64,000 nt of DNA from Elysia crispata (taxonomy: Eukaryota > Mollusca > Gastropoda > Plakobranchidae), in assembly GCA_033675545.1 (NCBI GenBank), contig JAWDGP010005718.1:815001-879000 (forward strand). Direction: 5' to 3'. The translations under genes and the position numbers were made by a program. How positions within the stretch are numbered: the first letter of the stretch is position 1; each line of letters starts with the position of its first letter. This document shows positions 1 through 24,922 of the stretch, piece by piece. The notes under the pieces were generated by a model. It worked only from the letters and a program-made list of their open reading frames with translations. It ran no database searches and was not told the DNA's origin.

Positions 1-1
1 C

Positions 2-6051
<6,050 letters not shown>

Positions 6052-7300
6052 GAAAATGTTAAATTTGGCAGTTTAAGCTCTCTTTTATTCCAATGCTAAA
6101 GATCAATATATATCAATGAGTTTTTTTTAATGGGACTTTGCGTGGACCTGAAGGGAAGGAAATCTTCGCCAATATCTGAGCATTATCTTTTCACCATAAG
6201 AGGACAGAAAAGCACGGCTGTACCAATGGTTGCAAGATATGATCAAAAGTTGTCATGTTTCATAAATCATGGGCCAGTGCTCGACATTTATTTTGTCATT
6301 ATATTTCTGTCTCACTCGAGTCTTAATTAAGCGAGATTTTGAGGTTGAATCAACAAACTCGTACATGTAATTATTTGCACGTCTTTTAATGTCTGAGCAT
6401 AACGACCTCTATAAGGAGGCTGACTTCGCAACCATGTCTGTGTTGTTGTTGTAGTTGTTCTTTTAACACATTACCCTGCCAAGTATTGAGGTGGGAGATA
6501 AAAGAAGTTACAACTAGGGCAAGCCACTCTTCGCTGTTTGTAATGAATAGAAATCGTAAACTAACAGGAAGACGATAAGGAGCAAATGAGAGGAAAAGAG
6601 TACCGCGGTAAAATACCAACACGATCAAATTATCAGTTGCCTAGAACTCCCTTTCATTCGTCTGTTTGTCGTCTCTGTGACTGATTGTTTCTTATTTCTT
6701 TTATTATCAAACATGAGTTCTAACACAGTTAGTGTGGGCTTAAGATGAAAACTTGTTAAATTTTAATGCCTTTAAACCTCCGTTTAGAAAGGTTTGTATC
6801 TTGTTTTGGGGGTGTTAGGGGAAGGTGGAAGCGCATAGCTTGAAAGCAGCAAGCTCCTCCAAATATCTATTGATGTATCAGTCAATATACTCATATATAT
6901 ATCTATCTTTCTATCTATCATCTGTCTCTCTTTTTATTATGTGCTATACGTATCTATCTATCTATCTTTCTATTTATCATCTGTCTCTCTTTTTATTATG
7001 TGCTATACGTATCTATCTATCTATCTTTCTTTCTATTATGTGCTATACCTCCCTGTATACTCTCATCTATTCGCATTGTACAATCTATCACAAAACGTTG
7101 TATTTCTACCCTGATGCTTATATTTGGTTTGTTTTTGTTAAATACAGTTTATTTTGCTTGTTTTGATTTATTTTGAATTAATCGGAACTGGATCTTAATT
7201 TGCAATAAACTTTTTTCCTATCTCATTAGTCGAAATCTTTTTTTTTTCTGTTTTTTTTTTTTAATCTGTTTGGATTTTATAGAAATTAATAATGCAGATT
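6052..7300 (+). other. Region after the TLR stop: 3' UTR and spacer
   Basis: No coding signal. AATAAA motifs occur, for example 7204..7209, and could serve as polyadenylation signals for the TLR transcript. The true cleavage site cannot be decided from sequence alone. Confidence 0.35.
6904..7050. repeat. 59-bp tandem duplication rich in ATCT
   Basis: A 59-bp unit (TATCTTTC .. TTATTATGTGCTATACGTATC) starts at 6904 and 6963, with a truncated third copy from 7022. Nested ATCT microsatellite. Confidence 0.85.
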
Positions 7301-10300
7301 CACTCTCAAATCAAAATATGAATCTAGATAGGCCTTTATTTACTTCTGACTATTTTAGAGATCTGCGAATGTGAACATCATGCCAGCCGACTGCTCCCGA
7401 CTTCCTTCCCATCAACTGTGAAGTGGAGCTCAGCCCAAGACCCAAGAATGGCAGGACAGTGCATTCAAAAACCGCGAAGAAATTTCGCTGCCTCCGCGCG
7501 TACAGCTACAATCTGAGAGGCGCGTGTGTTACTAACACTCTGTAGAAAATCCTTCGAGGAACTTGCGAGCCTTAAAATTTTTTGAAAGAACGCGTGTTTT
7601 TGCAGTGAATTTGAATTCATGGGAAAACTACAGAGGTTTACACGCAAACATTTTGGACATAATTATTTTCATGACCTGTACTGTTTTGTATTTCTTTTGG
7701 ACTTTGTGCCAGCTAGCATGAAAAAAAAAAATAAACACCCACCAAAAAACAAAAACAAAAAAAACAAAAAAAAAAAAAAAAAAAAAAAAAAAACAACCAA
7801 AAAACGAAAAAAACAACACAAGAAAACCGCACCATTGACTTCCCTACGAAAAAGTAGGACTATTAGAAACTAAGCGCCATTCTAGTGTGATCGACAAGTG
7901 TAAAGTACTCGAGAACTCTCAGAACGATATTTAGAAAACAATGCCAAAATTATGTTAAATGTATTACTTTTGAATTGCTGGTTGCTACAACAAGAAAAAT
8001 ATTGGAAACAAAATCGCTACGTGATTGTAAGCACCTTACATAGAAAATGAGCATTTTTTGTCTTATTTTCAAATCTGTCGTTAGATCATTTTAAACGCCT
8101 ATTATAAGGCTATGATTTCCTGAAAAAAAAGTGCTTAAAAGTGCAATGCCTATTTATTTGAATACCGGTATATATGATATTGAATATTTTTAAGGATCTA
8201 TAATTAGGTTTGGAGTTTTACAAAATCAGCCAGTTTAACATTCTTGAAGGGGAGGGGAAGTAAGGGCAATGAGTGATAACGAACAAGTCAAATGGGAAAT
8301 ATCGATATCATAAAATTTTCCTTGAGATTCCTTGATTTGTAAACCATTGCAATAATCTTTTCTTAGAAAGTTTGCACAAAAAAGCATACTTTGTGTCTCT
8401 CTAGTCACGACTACCATTTTTTAACTAGGTCGTGTTGTCTTGTCAAAAAACAAAAAACCAAAAAAAACATAAAAAAAAAATATATAAAAATTAAAAAAAA
8501 AAATTAACCCACAAACATGAACAATGTTAGATTTGTTCAACAAATTAATCCTTTTCAAAGGGATTTCCGGTTCCGAATAACAATACATGTATTACATCTA
8601 AGAAAGTACGAAGCTAATCTATGATTCCTATTTTCTTCAATTTTCAAGCAAAGATTCAATAACACCAGTGTAAATGAATTTCTTGGAAAGGTCAGCCTCA
8701 CAAAGCTAGGAAACATTTTGCAGCTCTTACGCTGTTTAAAACAATACATAAGGCATGGTCCAAGGTTTGCGAAAATCCTTTTAAATATCTTTACCTTGTC
8801 AAAACTAGTGTCACTTAGAACAACTCATTGATGATGTTAGTTCCTGAGCTTTCAGACTGGTAAACAACTCCCAACTTCTGAAGATGAGGACAATGGTGTC
8901 TGGGAAGAATCTGTCATTTCCCGACTACTTGTAGACTGTTAAGCGTCGGGCATGAGTTGAGCAAGGCATGATAATTATCATCCTCCACAGAATCCTCCTC
9001 TGATTACGGAAAAAGATCACTGGTCCAGATTGGTTCTCCTCAACTTCAAGGTCCTCTACGCCCCCCCCCCCCCCTTTCCTCCTTCCCCCATCACTCACCA
9101 CAAATGAGCTAATCGTCGGTTAGAAAAGAAGAAGAGGAATAAAGGAATAAGGGAAGAGGTAAGAAGAAGCAAAAAAAAAAAAAAAAAAGGACGGCAAAAG
9201 CACAAAAAAAAAAAAATTGGACTTAAATCATGCAGTATTGTGAGATAATACAAAATCAATGTTTCCTTTTTTCTGTGGAATTTACCTTTGCCATTGTCTT
9301 TGGTGCATTTCCTCTTTTAGAAGGGATTTTGGAGTATACATCTATAGCCTATGTGCATGAAATTGATCACATTCGTCCCAAACACTTCTCACTAAGAAAA
9401 AAAAACCCAGCAAAAAACAAAATCCTAGAATGCATCGGGTCAGCTGAACGATTCTGTTTTAATTCAATACCGTAGATCTAGTACATTAGCTTATAAAATT
9501 TATTTCAAGACAATTGCATGCGATCATGACTAGAAGCTTAAACCTAATACATCTGACACCCGCAAAAAATCTCTTTAAATCTAGATCTAAGGATAATCAG
9601 TTTGAAGTAAAAATAAACTTAAAAGTTAAACTCAGTTATCAACAGCTATTTGAGGCTTGGTGAATATTCAGCTGCCATGATGCACAACCCTTTGCAGCAA
9701 AGTCATGCATCACATGGCCAAATTAATAACATAAAGCGTAAAATTTGATAGCCTTCCCCCATTACCAACATGTTATAAACTTCTATATTTAGCTCGAAGT
9801 GATTTTTTTCTAGATTACCCTTTTACCTCTAAGTGATTTTTTTTCTAGATTACCCTTTTTTCTGTGGACATATCGAAATATTTTTTCCCTCGATCTTTAG
9901 GAGAATAGAAGAAAAATGAAATGAATGATATTTATGACAGCGACGAGCAGATGCACATGATTGTGTTGATTCTGACTTCATTATATGGCATCATTTTAAG
10001 AAAGTAATTCGGCGAAAATGTGTGTGGGTGGTTTTTTTTCTTTTTTTTTTTGGGGGGGGGGGGGGAGGGGGGAGGGGGCTACTGCCGAGCTATATATAGA
10101 GATTAACTCTCCTTTGCTGTTTCGTCAAGGAAAGCTTTTTCAAAAAGATGCAGCAAGAATATAAACTTATAACACGTTGATCGAGATTAGGATAATGAGA
10201 TGATGCAGTGGGGAGTCTTCTCTTATCACTATCTAAATGGCATTGCTTTCAGAACGAAGCATTTTACGAATTTCAACATTGGATTTTAAATCTGAGATTA

Positions 10301-10800
10301 GCGTATCTTGTGTCTTTTTCATTTTAATACAATGGCACATGGTATTGATTTTTCATTGGGTTTTGCTCGGCTGGAACACAATTAACATTAGAACGTTCGT
10401 TAAAAACTGTCCATGTGTTGTTTTAGACTGAAATGCTACAGTCTTGACTCCAAAGATGTATCTGCCCCACAATGTGCTTGTGTCACTCTTGTGACATGGA
10501 AATACATGTTTTTTTTTCTTTAATCATGAACATAAAATAAGCCCAAGCACTTTGTGATACAAGTTTTCACGCGATGAATTGTCTTTGTTTACTCGCTGTG
10601 TGGTGTATTTGCCCCTGGTGTTGGGTATTTCATGCAAGGTCATACTCATAGTCCTACAGATGTTTTCCCATTGCGAAATCATTTCTTAGCCGAATGTTAC
10701 ACATTATAGCTTCTGCGTCCAGACCCTGCATGTGTTATTATAAAGTGAAGAGATAAGAAGATTTTTAGAACTCCTTACAACTTAGGTATGAGTGGAAAAT
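7300..10800. other. Intergenic, no gene seen
   Basis: AT-rich with poly-A and A-rich stretches near 7730-7820 and 8450-8510. There are poly-C near 9061 and poly-G near 10050, and a short direct repeat of about 30 bp near 9797-9862 (AAGTGATTTTTTTCTAGATT twice). No open frame shows family signatures or splice structure. Confidence 0.5.
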
Positions 10801-10953
10801 TCCCCCCCCCCCAGGCTTAGCAGTTCTGTGTCACTCATGATGCCGAACCAAGGTACAACCCTCTGTGTTCCAGAGGGCCCTTACGGTCTTTGGCCTTGGC
10901 CGAGCAGTGCTGTGTCATCAGTGGGCCCGGGCACCAACTGGGCGGGAAGGCTC

Positions 10954-11005
10954 TATTTAAAATGTTGAGCGCTCATACTGCGGATACTACTATAATGCTC
11001 TCCAG
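10954..11005 (+). promoter_or_regulatory. Candidate TATA promoter and noncoding first exon
   Basis: A GC-richer island (about 10840-10950) precedes TATTTAAA at 10954-10961. About 45 bases on, CTCTCCAG|GTACAC at 11005/11006 looks like a splice donor. The strand and distance fit a noncoding first exon of the antistasin-like gene, whose start-codon exon has a candidate acceptor near 13489 (CCATCAG). This is inference from motif spacing only. Confidence 0.3.
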
Positions 11006-13364
11006 GTACACATTCTTTGCTTACAAACAGAAAAATGAAAGAGTAAAGAAAGTACATTAAATATTAATCCCAAATCTAATTGGAGCACTCACACACAGCA
11101 TCGTTATATCAGCCATTGATAACCAAGGAAATGACAAGAAGCTTGGGGGATAATTAGTGAACCTTTAAAATGTCAATGCAGGTGTAACAAGTTATTGGAT
11201 AATCAAGATCAGATAGGCATTATTTTGGCTTTAATGCTGAAAAACGGTGTTAATGTTAATCCAATAAATCTTGCATGTCTGATTAAAGAACAATCTAAAA
11301 TATTTATCTACGACAGAGAAAGTAGGACTGAGTGTATCGAAATTAAAACAGGAGTATTAAATATAATTATATACTAAGGGCAGTGCTATCATTTTGCATG
11401 CATACTAAATAACTCTTTCCTCTCATTTTATTGAAAACCTCTTCTGGAAACTTTCCCAAACCTAACTTTCTTTTTTATCGTAGAAAGTCGCCATAGCAAT
11501 GCAATTACATATGAATTTCACATTTAGAAAGCCATACACGGTAAACAAAGAGACAAGACAAACATTTCAGGCCAACAACCGTTTCAAATTTCGTTTAATG
11601 TATTAAGACTAGGTTAATATCTAAAACCTACACTTCAAAGACTTTGGCCATGGTCAACTCTAGCCGGCACTTTTAGGGTCAAATCAAACTTTCTGATTGA
11701 TTCAGGTACTTTGGTACAAAATTATTCAATCTGAAAAGAAACGCTGGATAAAGGTGTCTTTCCTTTGGTCTAAACAATCATGATGGAAATCCATACACTG
11801 AGCAAGAATTGGTAATTGATCTTCACCTTGCCGAAAGTCATGCAAGTATTAAGCTGTAGTAACTGGCTTACGCCTAGCGCAAAGTCATACATGGATTAAA
11901 CGCCCGATGTTCGCTTCAATACAAAACGAAGACCTGAATTAAAAACCCACCCAATTCCAGGTGCATGTCAACCGACCACTGACACCATTTCAAGGGTGAA
12001 TGAGAAACTGTTAACTGAATGAGAAACAATCTCTACAAGAAACCCAATGAACCGTTTTATCGTGGATTTCTTTCAGCCCAGATGTATTCTCCTTCCGAGT
12101 GCAAATCAGTTTCCAGCAAAAACTGACGAGTTCTACCGGTCATCACACTTTCCTTATTCGGGCTCAAAGACATTCTCGTGCTAAGAGTACGCCCTACCGA
12201 ATTAATGTGTGAGGTAATGAAATCTAGGTGTGAGGTTCTCTACAGTTGCGCCGTTTCCATATTTTCAAACCATTCATTAGGCTATTGGGGAACCTGGGCA
12301 GTCTCTTGAACAACATTTTTGTATCTTTCTAGACAAGTGCAGAGGAAAAGTAATTTATGGAGGCACGTATATATGTACGAGATGAGGTAGAGAAAACCAG
12401 AAAATATTTTTCGCTTTTTTATCGTCATGACAGAACATTTTCTGGGGCCAATACCCTCGATGACTTCAATTGGGTGTTAACAGCATAATTATCAATTACT
12501 CGGTGTTTTTTTTTTTTTTTTTTTAAAGATCAGAATAGCTTATGCACTCTTGGCGGATGAATATAAATATAAGCAATATAAAATCCGCCATAATGAAACA
12601 CTTAGTCAACCAATTCATCAATTTACATAAATAAATTTCATGTCAGTTTTCATGATAAACTAAATTGGGTGTAGCAATGAAATATTTCAGAGATAATATT
12701 TTTATACTTTAAGTGGGAAAAGACTTTGAAAACTACACAAATATGATTATTTGGGTTTCGTTATAACAACCCCTGCCCCCCTTTTTTTGTATGAAATTTA
12801 AATGACAAAGGTATGGCACTTTTTTTTTCCAAAGAACCTAGTTGGTATTTGAGCATTTGAAAAAACCGTCGATCGCAAAAATATAGTTTTCTTGCTGAGT
12901 CCCTAGGTTGAACTTGTGTTCATTGAGATAAGCGGAAGGGCGGTAAACATGGATGAGTAAGGCGGACTGAACGAAGAGGAATAGATTTATTTAGGAATCC
13001 TTTTGATCTGGGTTTTTTTTTTTTTTTATTCTTTTCCAAGGGAAATTCTTTGTAGAATTTCGTTAAAGTGCCATTCCCGCTGGGAAGCATTGGGTGTGCC
13101 ATTGGGACAAGGTCACAAGCTATTAATGTCAGTGTGGCTGGCTCATTGAGTAAAGTACATGTAAAACAGTTTCGCGTTCATAAATCACACACACACACAC
13201 ACACGCCATTGGGATTTATCGGAGACGGCTTTGAATTTCCTTCTCAAAGCGTAATGAAGGTTGTCAGTATTAAATATAAATATACACAATTAAAAAAGAT
13301 TTTGAATACCATTACTGGCTTTCGTAATGTTATAGATCAATTAAAGACCTATTGGGCAATTGCA

Positions 13365-13395
<31 letters not shown>

Positions 13396-13430
13396 AGAAA
13401 GCAAGAAAAAGAAGAAGCGTACCGGACGTC
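11006..13430 (+). other. Spacer or possible first intron, no gene seen
   Basis: AT-rich sequence without recognisable coding exons. It holds T and A homopolymers near 12510 and 13015 and a short CA tract near 13189-13204. It would be intron 1 of the antistasin-like gene if the first exon at 11005 is real. Confidence 0.4.
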
Positions 13431-13513
13431 ATCGATCTATCAAAGATTAACCGTACAAGACTGGTTGTAGGCCCCATGTTTTCCATCAGTTTGTGCTACT
13501 TTGCTTTGAGATT

Positions 13514-17326
<3,813 letters not shown>

Positions 17327-17950
17327 AAAATTGAAAAGACTGTAAAATTTAATTTTGTTTGTTAACATGTTTCTGAAAAAATTCCACGTTTGCGATCTTG
17401 TGTGTGTGTGTGGTTTTTTTTTTTTTATGTTTCTTTTTGCAGCAAAAGAAAATATGTTTGCAATAGAAAGCAAATTTTTTACAGTCAGTAATCAGTTTGA
17501 ATCAAATTGACAATAATGTTAAAAAATGCCTGACGTGTCTTTTCTGCTATTCGTCTGTAATTTGTCCTTTCGCGTATTCATTTCCACTAAACCCTAAGAT
17601 TGACATAAGAAAATTATAACATTGGCAAGCTTTGCACGTACTGGCCAAAAAATGTCGCCCTAAAAATATTATTTTCCAAGAGGATTAATGTCGGATAGAT
17701 TTTTCCTGCCTGAAACATAAAGGATTCGACTTGAAAACTTAGGAATAGTTAACCATTTTTAAAAATTCAATAGTACTTATGGTTCCTTTTTGTCATTCAC
17801 TTACCTATAGATGTAAATAAATGCCCAACAAGGCATTTTTTAATAGTTCATAACCTTTTAATAAGTGGTGAAACGCATCTTTTAATCAAAAATACAACAA
17901 CGACAACAACAACAACAACAAGGAATTATACATTTTCCAGTATTAAAATA
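17327..17950 (+). other. 3' UTR of the antistasin-like gene and spacer
   Basis: AT-rich, with an AATAAA polyadenylation signal candidate at 17816-17821. A TG tract and T run lie near 17400, and a short AAC microsatellite near 17896-17921 precedes the snRNA array. Confidence 0.45.
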
Positions 17951-17956
17951 ATGTTT

Positions 17957-18290
<334 letters not shown>

Positions 18291-18766
18291 TGCTAATCAT
18301 AATAATACTATAACAGCTATTACTGTTAACGCTAATTAATAAACTATGTAAAGGATACTTTTAAAATTGATCTTTTTGGCGAGGGTGACGACTGATCGTT
18401 TAACAGTGAAAATTTCACTTACAATAGTAAGAACAAGCACTAATTATATCAACAACACAAGAAGAAAAAAGAAATCTACACATTCATTCCAAAAGGCTAT
18501 TAATAAAAGACACAAGTCTAGAGTTACTTGGTAAATTTAAGTTCAAAAATAACTATGAAGAGAAATGATAATGATTACTGAAATTTTTTATTTCTTGTAT
18601 TTGGATTACTAGGGAGAGGTTTATGGCGGCATCAAGAAAGGGAGAAAAAAATTTTAAGTAGGCAGGATATTATCGAAAACTATCGTGAAGTGGAAGATTC
18701 CCTATATCTAAATAGTGAAAAACTTAGATCAGTTGATCAGTTTTTTATTGCTTAATGGGTTATTGT

Positions 18767-18908
18767 GCAGCTTCCGTAGAAGCCTTAAAAAATTGCACTA
18801 GCCGTCCCGTAGGGACGTCTGTGCGGGGTATTGGGAGTAGTTTTCAACTAGCAATAACCACGTCTCGGTATGACCTCATTGACTATGGTACCGCCACTGC
18901 GCAAAGCT
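18767..18908 (-). ncRNA. RNU4: U4 spliceosomal snRNA, copy 1
   Basis: U4 pairs with U6 in the U4/U6.U5 tri-snRNP. Read on the minus strand, the gene starts AGCTTTGCGCAGTGGC (stem II with U6). It continues with the 5' stem-loop and kink-turn halves AATGAGG and CCGAG, the TTGCTAGTTGAAAACT segment and CAATACCCCGC. A perfect hairpin CGTCCC-TAC-GGGACG, the Sm site AATTTTTTA and a terminal hairpin GCTTC-TACG-GAAGC follow. Order and length (about 142 nt) match metazoan U4. The 3' end is placed one base after the terminal hairpin and may shift by a few bases. Confidence 0.95.
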
Positions 18909-18960
18909 GATTTAACAAGGTTTGACCACGGACCAATCGAAACTAAAATAGATACATAAA

Positions 18961-18984
18961 GCGGTTTACTTGTGATGAATATTT
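18961..18984 (-). promoter_or_regulatory. Candidate proximal sequence element (PSE) of U4 copy 1
   Basis: On the minus strand this block reads ATTCATCACAAGTAAACCGC and lies 53-76 bases upstream of the U4 start, where snRNA PSEs sit. The same block is at the same distance in copies 2 (20899), 3 (23536) and 4 (25588). It is altered in copy 5 (27574) and survives in diverged form before copy 6 (29742). No molluscan PSE consensus was available to compare. Confidence 0.4.
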
Positions 18985-19289
18985 AGTTAACGTTAATTAA
19001 AAAGAAAATATGAGCAAACATAACAAATTTTAGACTGCTATTCACTCAAGTTTAATTTCTATCAAAGGTTTGTATTATTTTCAATATTTTTTTTATTTAA
19101 ATCAACGTTGATTTTTCTGTATCTTAAGGTTCAAAGAATTGATAGTGACAAGGAGCAATAACTTGTGACGATAAAACATCCAAGCAGCATAAGAGTAAAA
19201 TAGGGGAAATGACGCAGTAAAATAATTAATATCCAAGACTGTCCCTGAGTTGTATTTCCTGGTACATTGCACAACGTATACATAATGAA

Positions 19290-19302
19290 AACTACTACTA
19301 CT

Positions 19303-19393
<91 letters not shown>

Positions 19394-19444
19394 GTACTAC
19401 TACTACTACTGCTGCTACTGCTGCTGCTACTACTACTACTACTG

Positions 19445-19515
<71 letters not shown>

Positions 19516-19531
19516 GCTTCTGCTGCTGCTT

Positions 19532-19617
<86 letters not shown>

Positions 19618-19708
19618 GCTGCTGCTGTTGCTGCTGCTGCTACTACTACTACTACTACTACTATTTCTACTACTACTTCTACTGCTGCTGCTGCTACTAC
19701 TACTACTA

Positions 19709-19796
<88 letters not shown>

Positions 19797-19797
19797 A
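19290..19797. repeat. (TAC)n compound tract of unit 2, about 500 bp
   Basis: Longest TAC tract of the array, with TGC and TTC interruptions. It joins directly to the CGTATACATAATGAAA end of the preceding block, so the AT-rich block present in later units is missing here. Confidence 0.96.
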
Positions 19798-20704
19798 ACC
19801 TCTATAACTACTACAACCTTTATGACTACTACAACTACCAAAACTGCTAACGGTATTTTAGGAACGATGAAAACGATAGTTTGAAAAATTGGTGTTTTTG
19901 GCGAGGATGGTGACTGTTCATTTAACAATGAATATTTTACCTACAATAGTAAGATCAAGCAGTAATTATAACAACTGCAATGTATAAAAGAGCACACTAC
20001 ACATTTATACTAAAAGGCTTTTATTTATAGAAACATGTCTAGGGTATTAAGTTGAAAAATAAAATTGAAGAGAAAAAGATTTGGTGTGATAACTATTACT
20101 GAAATTGTTTTGTTTTTTGAATTAGGTTAACCAGGGAACGGTTTATGGTGGCATCAGGAACGGAGAAAAAATTCCATTTTTGAGCAGGCACGACATTGTC
20201 GAAACCTTATATTTATCTTAGATTACGTAGCACTTTTCAATAAAAACATACATATAGACATAAATCTCTTATTTTGTAAAGGTAAATTATTTGGCGAACG
20301 CAATTTTTTACAGAAACCTTTTTTTAGGTAGCTCGGCGACTTTCTGTCTTGAAGTTATGGTACGGTAATATCAACTGCGCTCTGCTTAATGAACACACCA
20401 TTCGGTATCTAAATTGGGAAGGCCAGGTTTTCCTTCATTTTGCACGAAAGTAGTTAGGTGTAGGCTAGTGGGGTTTTCTTCCTCTCAAGTCAGCATAATT
20501 TATAGTCTAAGATAGTCGGTGCGTGAAACAAAAAGACAAGACTGTGTAAACCTTAGATCATGTCAATTTCAAGCTGCTCCAACGGCTTTGTAGCTCACAT
20601 ATGACATTATAAACAGTGATCGTGAAATGGAAGCTTCCCTATATCTAAAAAGTGAAAAACCTAGATCAGGTGTTCAGTGTTTTAATTGCTTAATGGGTTA
20701 TTGT

Positions 20705-20846
20705 ACAGCTTCCGTAGAAGCCTTAAAAAATTGCACTAGCCGTCCCGTAGGGACGTCTGTGCGGGGTATTGGGAGTAGTTTTCAACTAGCAATAACCACG
20801 TCTCGGTATGACCTCATTGACTATGGTACCGCCACTGCGCAAAGCT
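20705..20846 (-). ncRNA. RNU4: U4 spliceosomal snRNA, copy 2
   Basis: Identical by eye to copy 1 through 20706-20846, including U6-pairing 5' end, kink-turn, Sm site and terminal UACG hairpin. Its downstream flank (19800-20700 on the plus strand) is diverged from the other units and has about 400 extra bases, yet the RNA is unchanged. Candidate PSE at 20899-20922. Confidence 0.95.
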
Positions 20847-21039
20847 GATTTAACAAGGTTTGACCACGGACCAATCGAAACTAAAATAGTTACATAAAGC
20901 GGTTTACTTGTGATGAATATTTAGTTAACGTTAATTAAAAAGAAAATATGAGCAAATACAACAAATTTTAGACTGCTATTCACTCAAGTTTAATTTCTAT
21001 CAAAGGTTTGTATTATTTTCAATATTTTTTTTATTCAAA

Positions 21040-21760
<721 letters not shown>

Positions 21761-22616
21761 TATGGATTTTGTGACCTCTTATACTGAATCTACACGTTAG
21801 ATATACTTGTAGATCTCCAGTCTTCAATAACAAACATATTTTTAAAAAATTTTATTTCTCTCGTCAACCAACTCTAGTGTATCTGTTTATGTTCACTTTT
21901 GACACAACCGATAGAAAAAAAAAAATAAACAAAACAAATTTTATAGTTGTCATTGCACTAGTCCAAGGTCGATTTAAAAAAAAAAAAAAATTAAGCAATT
22001 AAAAAAAATGAACGACTATTTCGAAGAAGAGAAATTTGGTCCGATCTTTCTTTACCAGGACTGCAAATATATGGCTTCAAGTAATAAGAAGAAAGAACTA
22101 GTTTATTTAATTCCAATTCTATTTATAGATTCTCTCTAACATTTAAGACAACGTAGATCGAAATAAATGGGAAACTAAGAACTCCCACAAGAAGCTGCAC
22201 CTTAAGACATTTAAGTAAGAACTTGAAACTTTGAAATGAGTTTATGCAAATATCTTTAAAAAGATTAGGAATAAACTATATTCCCGTATGCAAGTAATGC
22301 TTTATCTTTTTTCATTTCCCTGTCTTCTTTTAAAGGAATGTTATGATTTCCCTTTATAAGGCCACATGTTACTTATTTTCGCAAAAAGTATTCTTTCACT
22401 TTCTTACTTTTACAGCATCCATTTCTTCATGTATATTTTCAAATCAGCCAGAGATACAGTTTATATTTTCAAGATATCGCAAACGTTTTTCGATAAAACA
22501 AAAGAGGTCTAAAATACCTTAAAATCATAAATATCTGAATAACTGTGTAAGTATTTTTCAAAATGGCAATGATAATAATTTAAAGAAAAATCTATCAATG
22601 CTACTCTCACTTCCAT

Positions 22617-22868
<252 letters not shown>

Positions 22869-23341
22869 TAATCATAATAATACTTTAACAGCTATTACTG
22901 TTAACGCGAATTAATAAACTATGTAAAGGATACTTTTAAAATTAATGTTTTTGGCGAGGGTGACGACTGATCGTTTAACAGTGAAAATTTCACTTACAAT
23001 AGTAAGAACAAGCACTAATTATATCAACAATACAAGAAGAAAAAAGAAATCTACACATTCATTCCAAAAGGCTTTTAATAAAAGACACAAGTCTAGAGTT
23101 ATTTGGTAAATTTAAGTTCAAAAATAACTTTGAAGAGAAATGATAATGATTACTGAAATTTTTTATTTCTTGTATTTGGATTACTAGGGAGAGGTTTATG
23201 GCGGCATCAAGAAAGGAAGAAAAAAATTTTAAGTAGGCAGGATATTATCGAAAACTATCGTGAAGTGGAAGATTCCCTATATCTAAATAGTGAAAAACTT
23301 AAATCAGTTGATCAGTTTTTTATTGCTTAATGGGTTATTGT

Positions 23342-23483
23342 GCAGCTTCCGTAGAAGCCTTAAAAAATTGCACTAGCCGTCCCGTAGGGACGTCTGTGCG
23401 GGGTATTGGGAGTAGTTTTCAACTAGCAATAACCACGTCTCGGTATGACCTCATTGACTATGGTACCGCCACTGCGCAAAGCT
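23342..23483 (-). ncRNA. RNU4: U4 spliceosomal snRNA, copy 3
   Basis: Identical by eye to copy 1 over its whole length. Candidate PSE at 23536-23559, 53 bases upstream of the start, as in the other intact copies. Confidence 0.95.
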
Positions 23484-24675
23484 GATTTAACAAGGTTTGA
23501 CCACGGACCAATCGAAACTAAAATAGTTACATAAAGCGGTTTACTTGTGATGAATATTTAGTTAACGTTAATTAAAAAGAAAATATGAGCAAATACAACA
23601 AATTTTAGACTGCTATTCACTCAAGTTTAATTTCTATCAAAGGTTTGTATTATTTTCAATATTTTTAATTCAAATTAACGTTGATTTTTCTGTATTTCAA
23701 GGTTCAAAGAATTGATAGTGACAAGGAGCAATAACTTGTGACGATAAAACATCCAAGCAGCATAAGAGTAAAATAGGGGAAATGACGCAGTAAAATAATT
23801 AATATCAAAGACTGTCCCTGAGTTGTATTTCCTGGTACATTGCACAACGTATACATAATGAAGCCTATGGATTTTGTGACCTCTTATACTGAATCTACAC
23901 GTTAGATATACATGTAGATCTCCAGTCTTTAATAAAAAACATGATTTTTAAAAAATTTTATTTCTCTCGTCAACCAACTCTAGTGTATCTGTTTATGTTC
24001 ACTTTTGACACAACCGATTGAAAAAAAAACACTAAATAAAACAAATTTTATAGTTATCATTGCACTAGTCCAAAGTCGATTTAAAAAAAAATTAAGGAAT
24101 TAAAAAAATGAACGACTATTTCGAAGAAGAGAAATTTGGTCCGATCTTTCTTTACCAGGACTGCAAATATATGGCTTCAAGTAATAACAAGAAAGAACTA
24201 GTTTATTTAATTCCAATTCTATTTATAAAACATTAAAGACAACGTAGATCGAAATAAATGGGAAACTAAGAACTCCCACAAGAAGCTGCACCTTAAATGA
24301 GTTTATGCAAATATCTTTAAAAAGATTAGGAATAAACTATATTCCCGTATGCAAGTAATGCTTTATCTTTTTTCATTTCCCTGTCTTCTTTTAAAGGAAT
24401 GTTATGATTTCCCTTTATAAGGCCACATGTTACTTATTTTCGCAAAAAGTATTCTTTCACTTTCTTACTTTTACAGCATCCATTTCTTCATGTATATTTT
24501 CAAATCAGCCAGAGATACAGTTTATATTTTCAAGATATCGCAAACGTTTTTCGATAAAACAAAAGAGGTCTAAAATACCTTAAAATCATAAATATCTGAA
24601 TAACTGTGTAAGTATTTTTCAAAATGGCAATGATAATAATTTAAAGAAAAATCTATCAATGCTACTCTCACTTCC

Positions 24676-24922
<247 letters not shown>

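Noticed and set aside
9230-9475. 81-codon hydrophobic frame
   Set aside because: AT-rich, no domain, no splice context.
20627-20848. 73-codon plus-strand frame over U4 copy 2
   Set aside because: It lies antisense to the U4 gene and exists only because that stretch lacks stops; other copies do not keep the same frame upstream.
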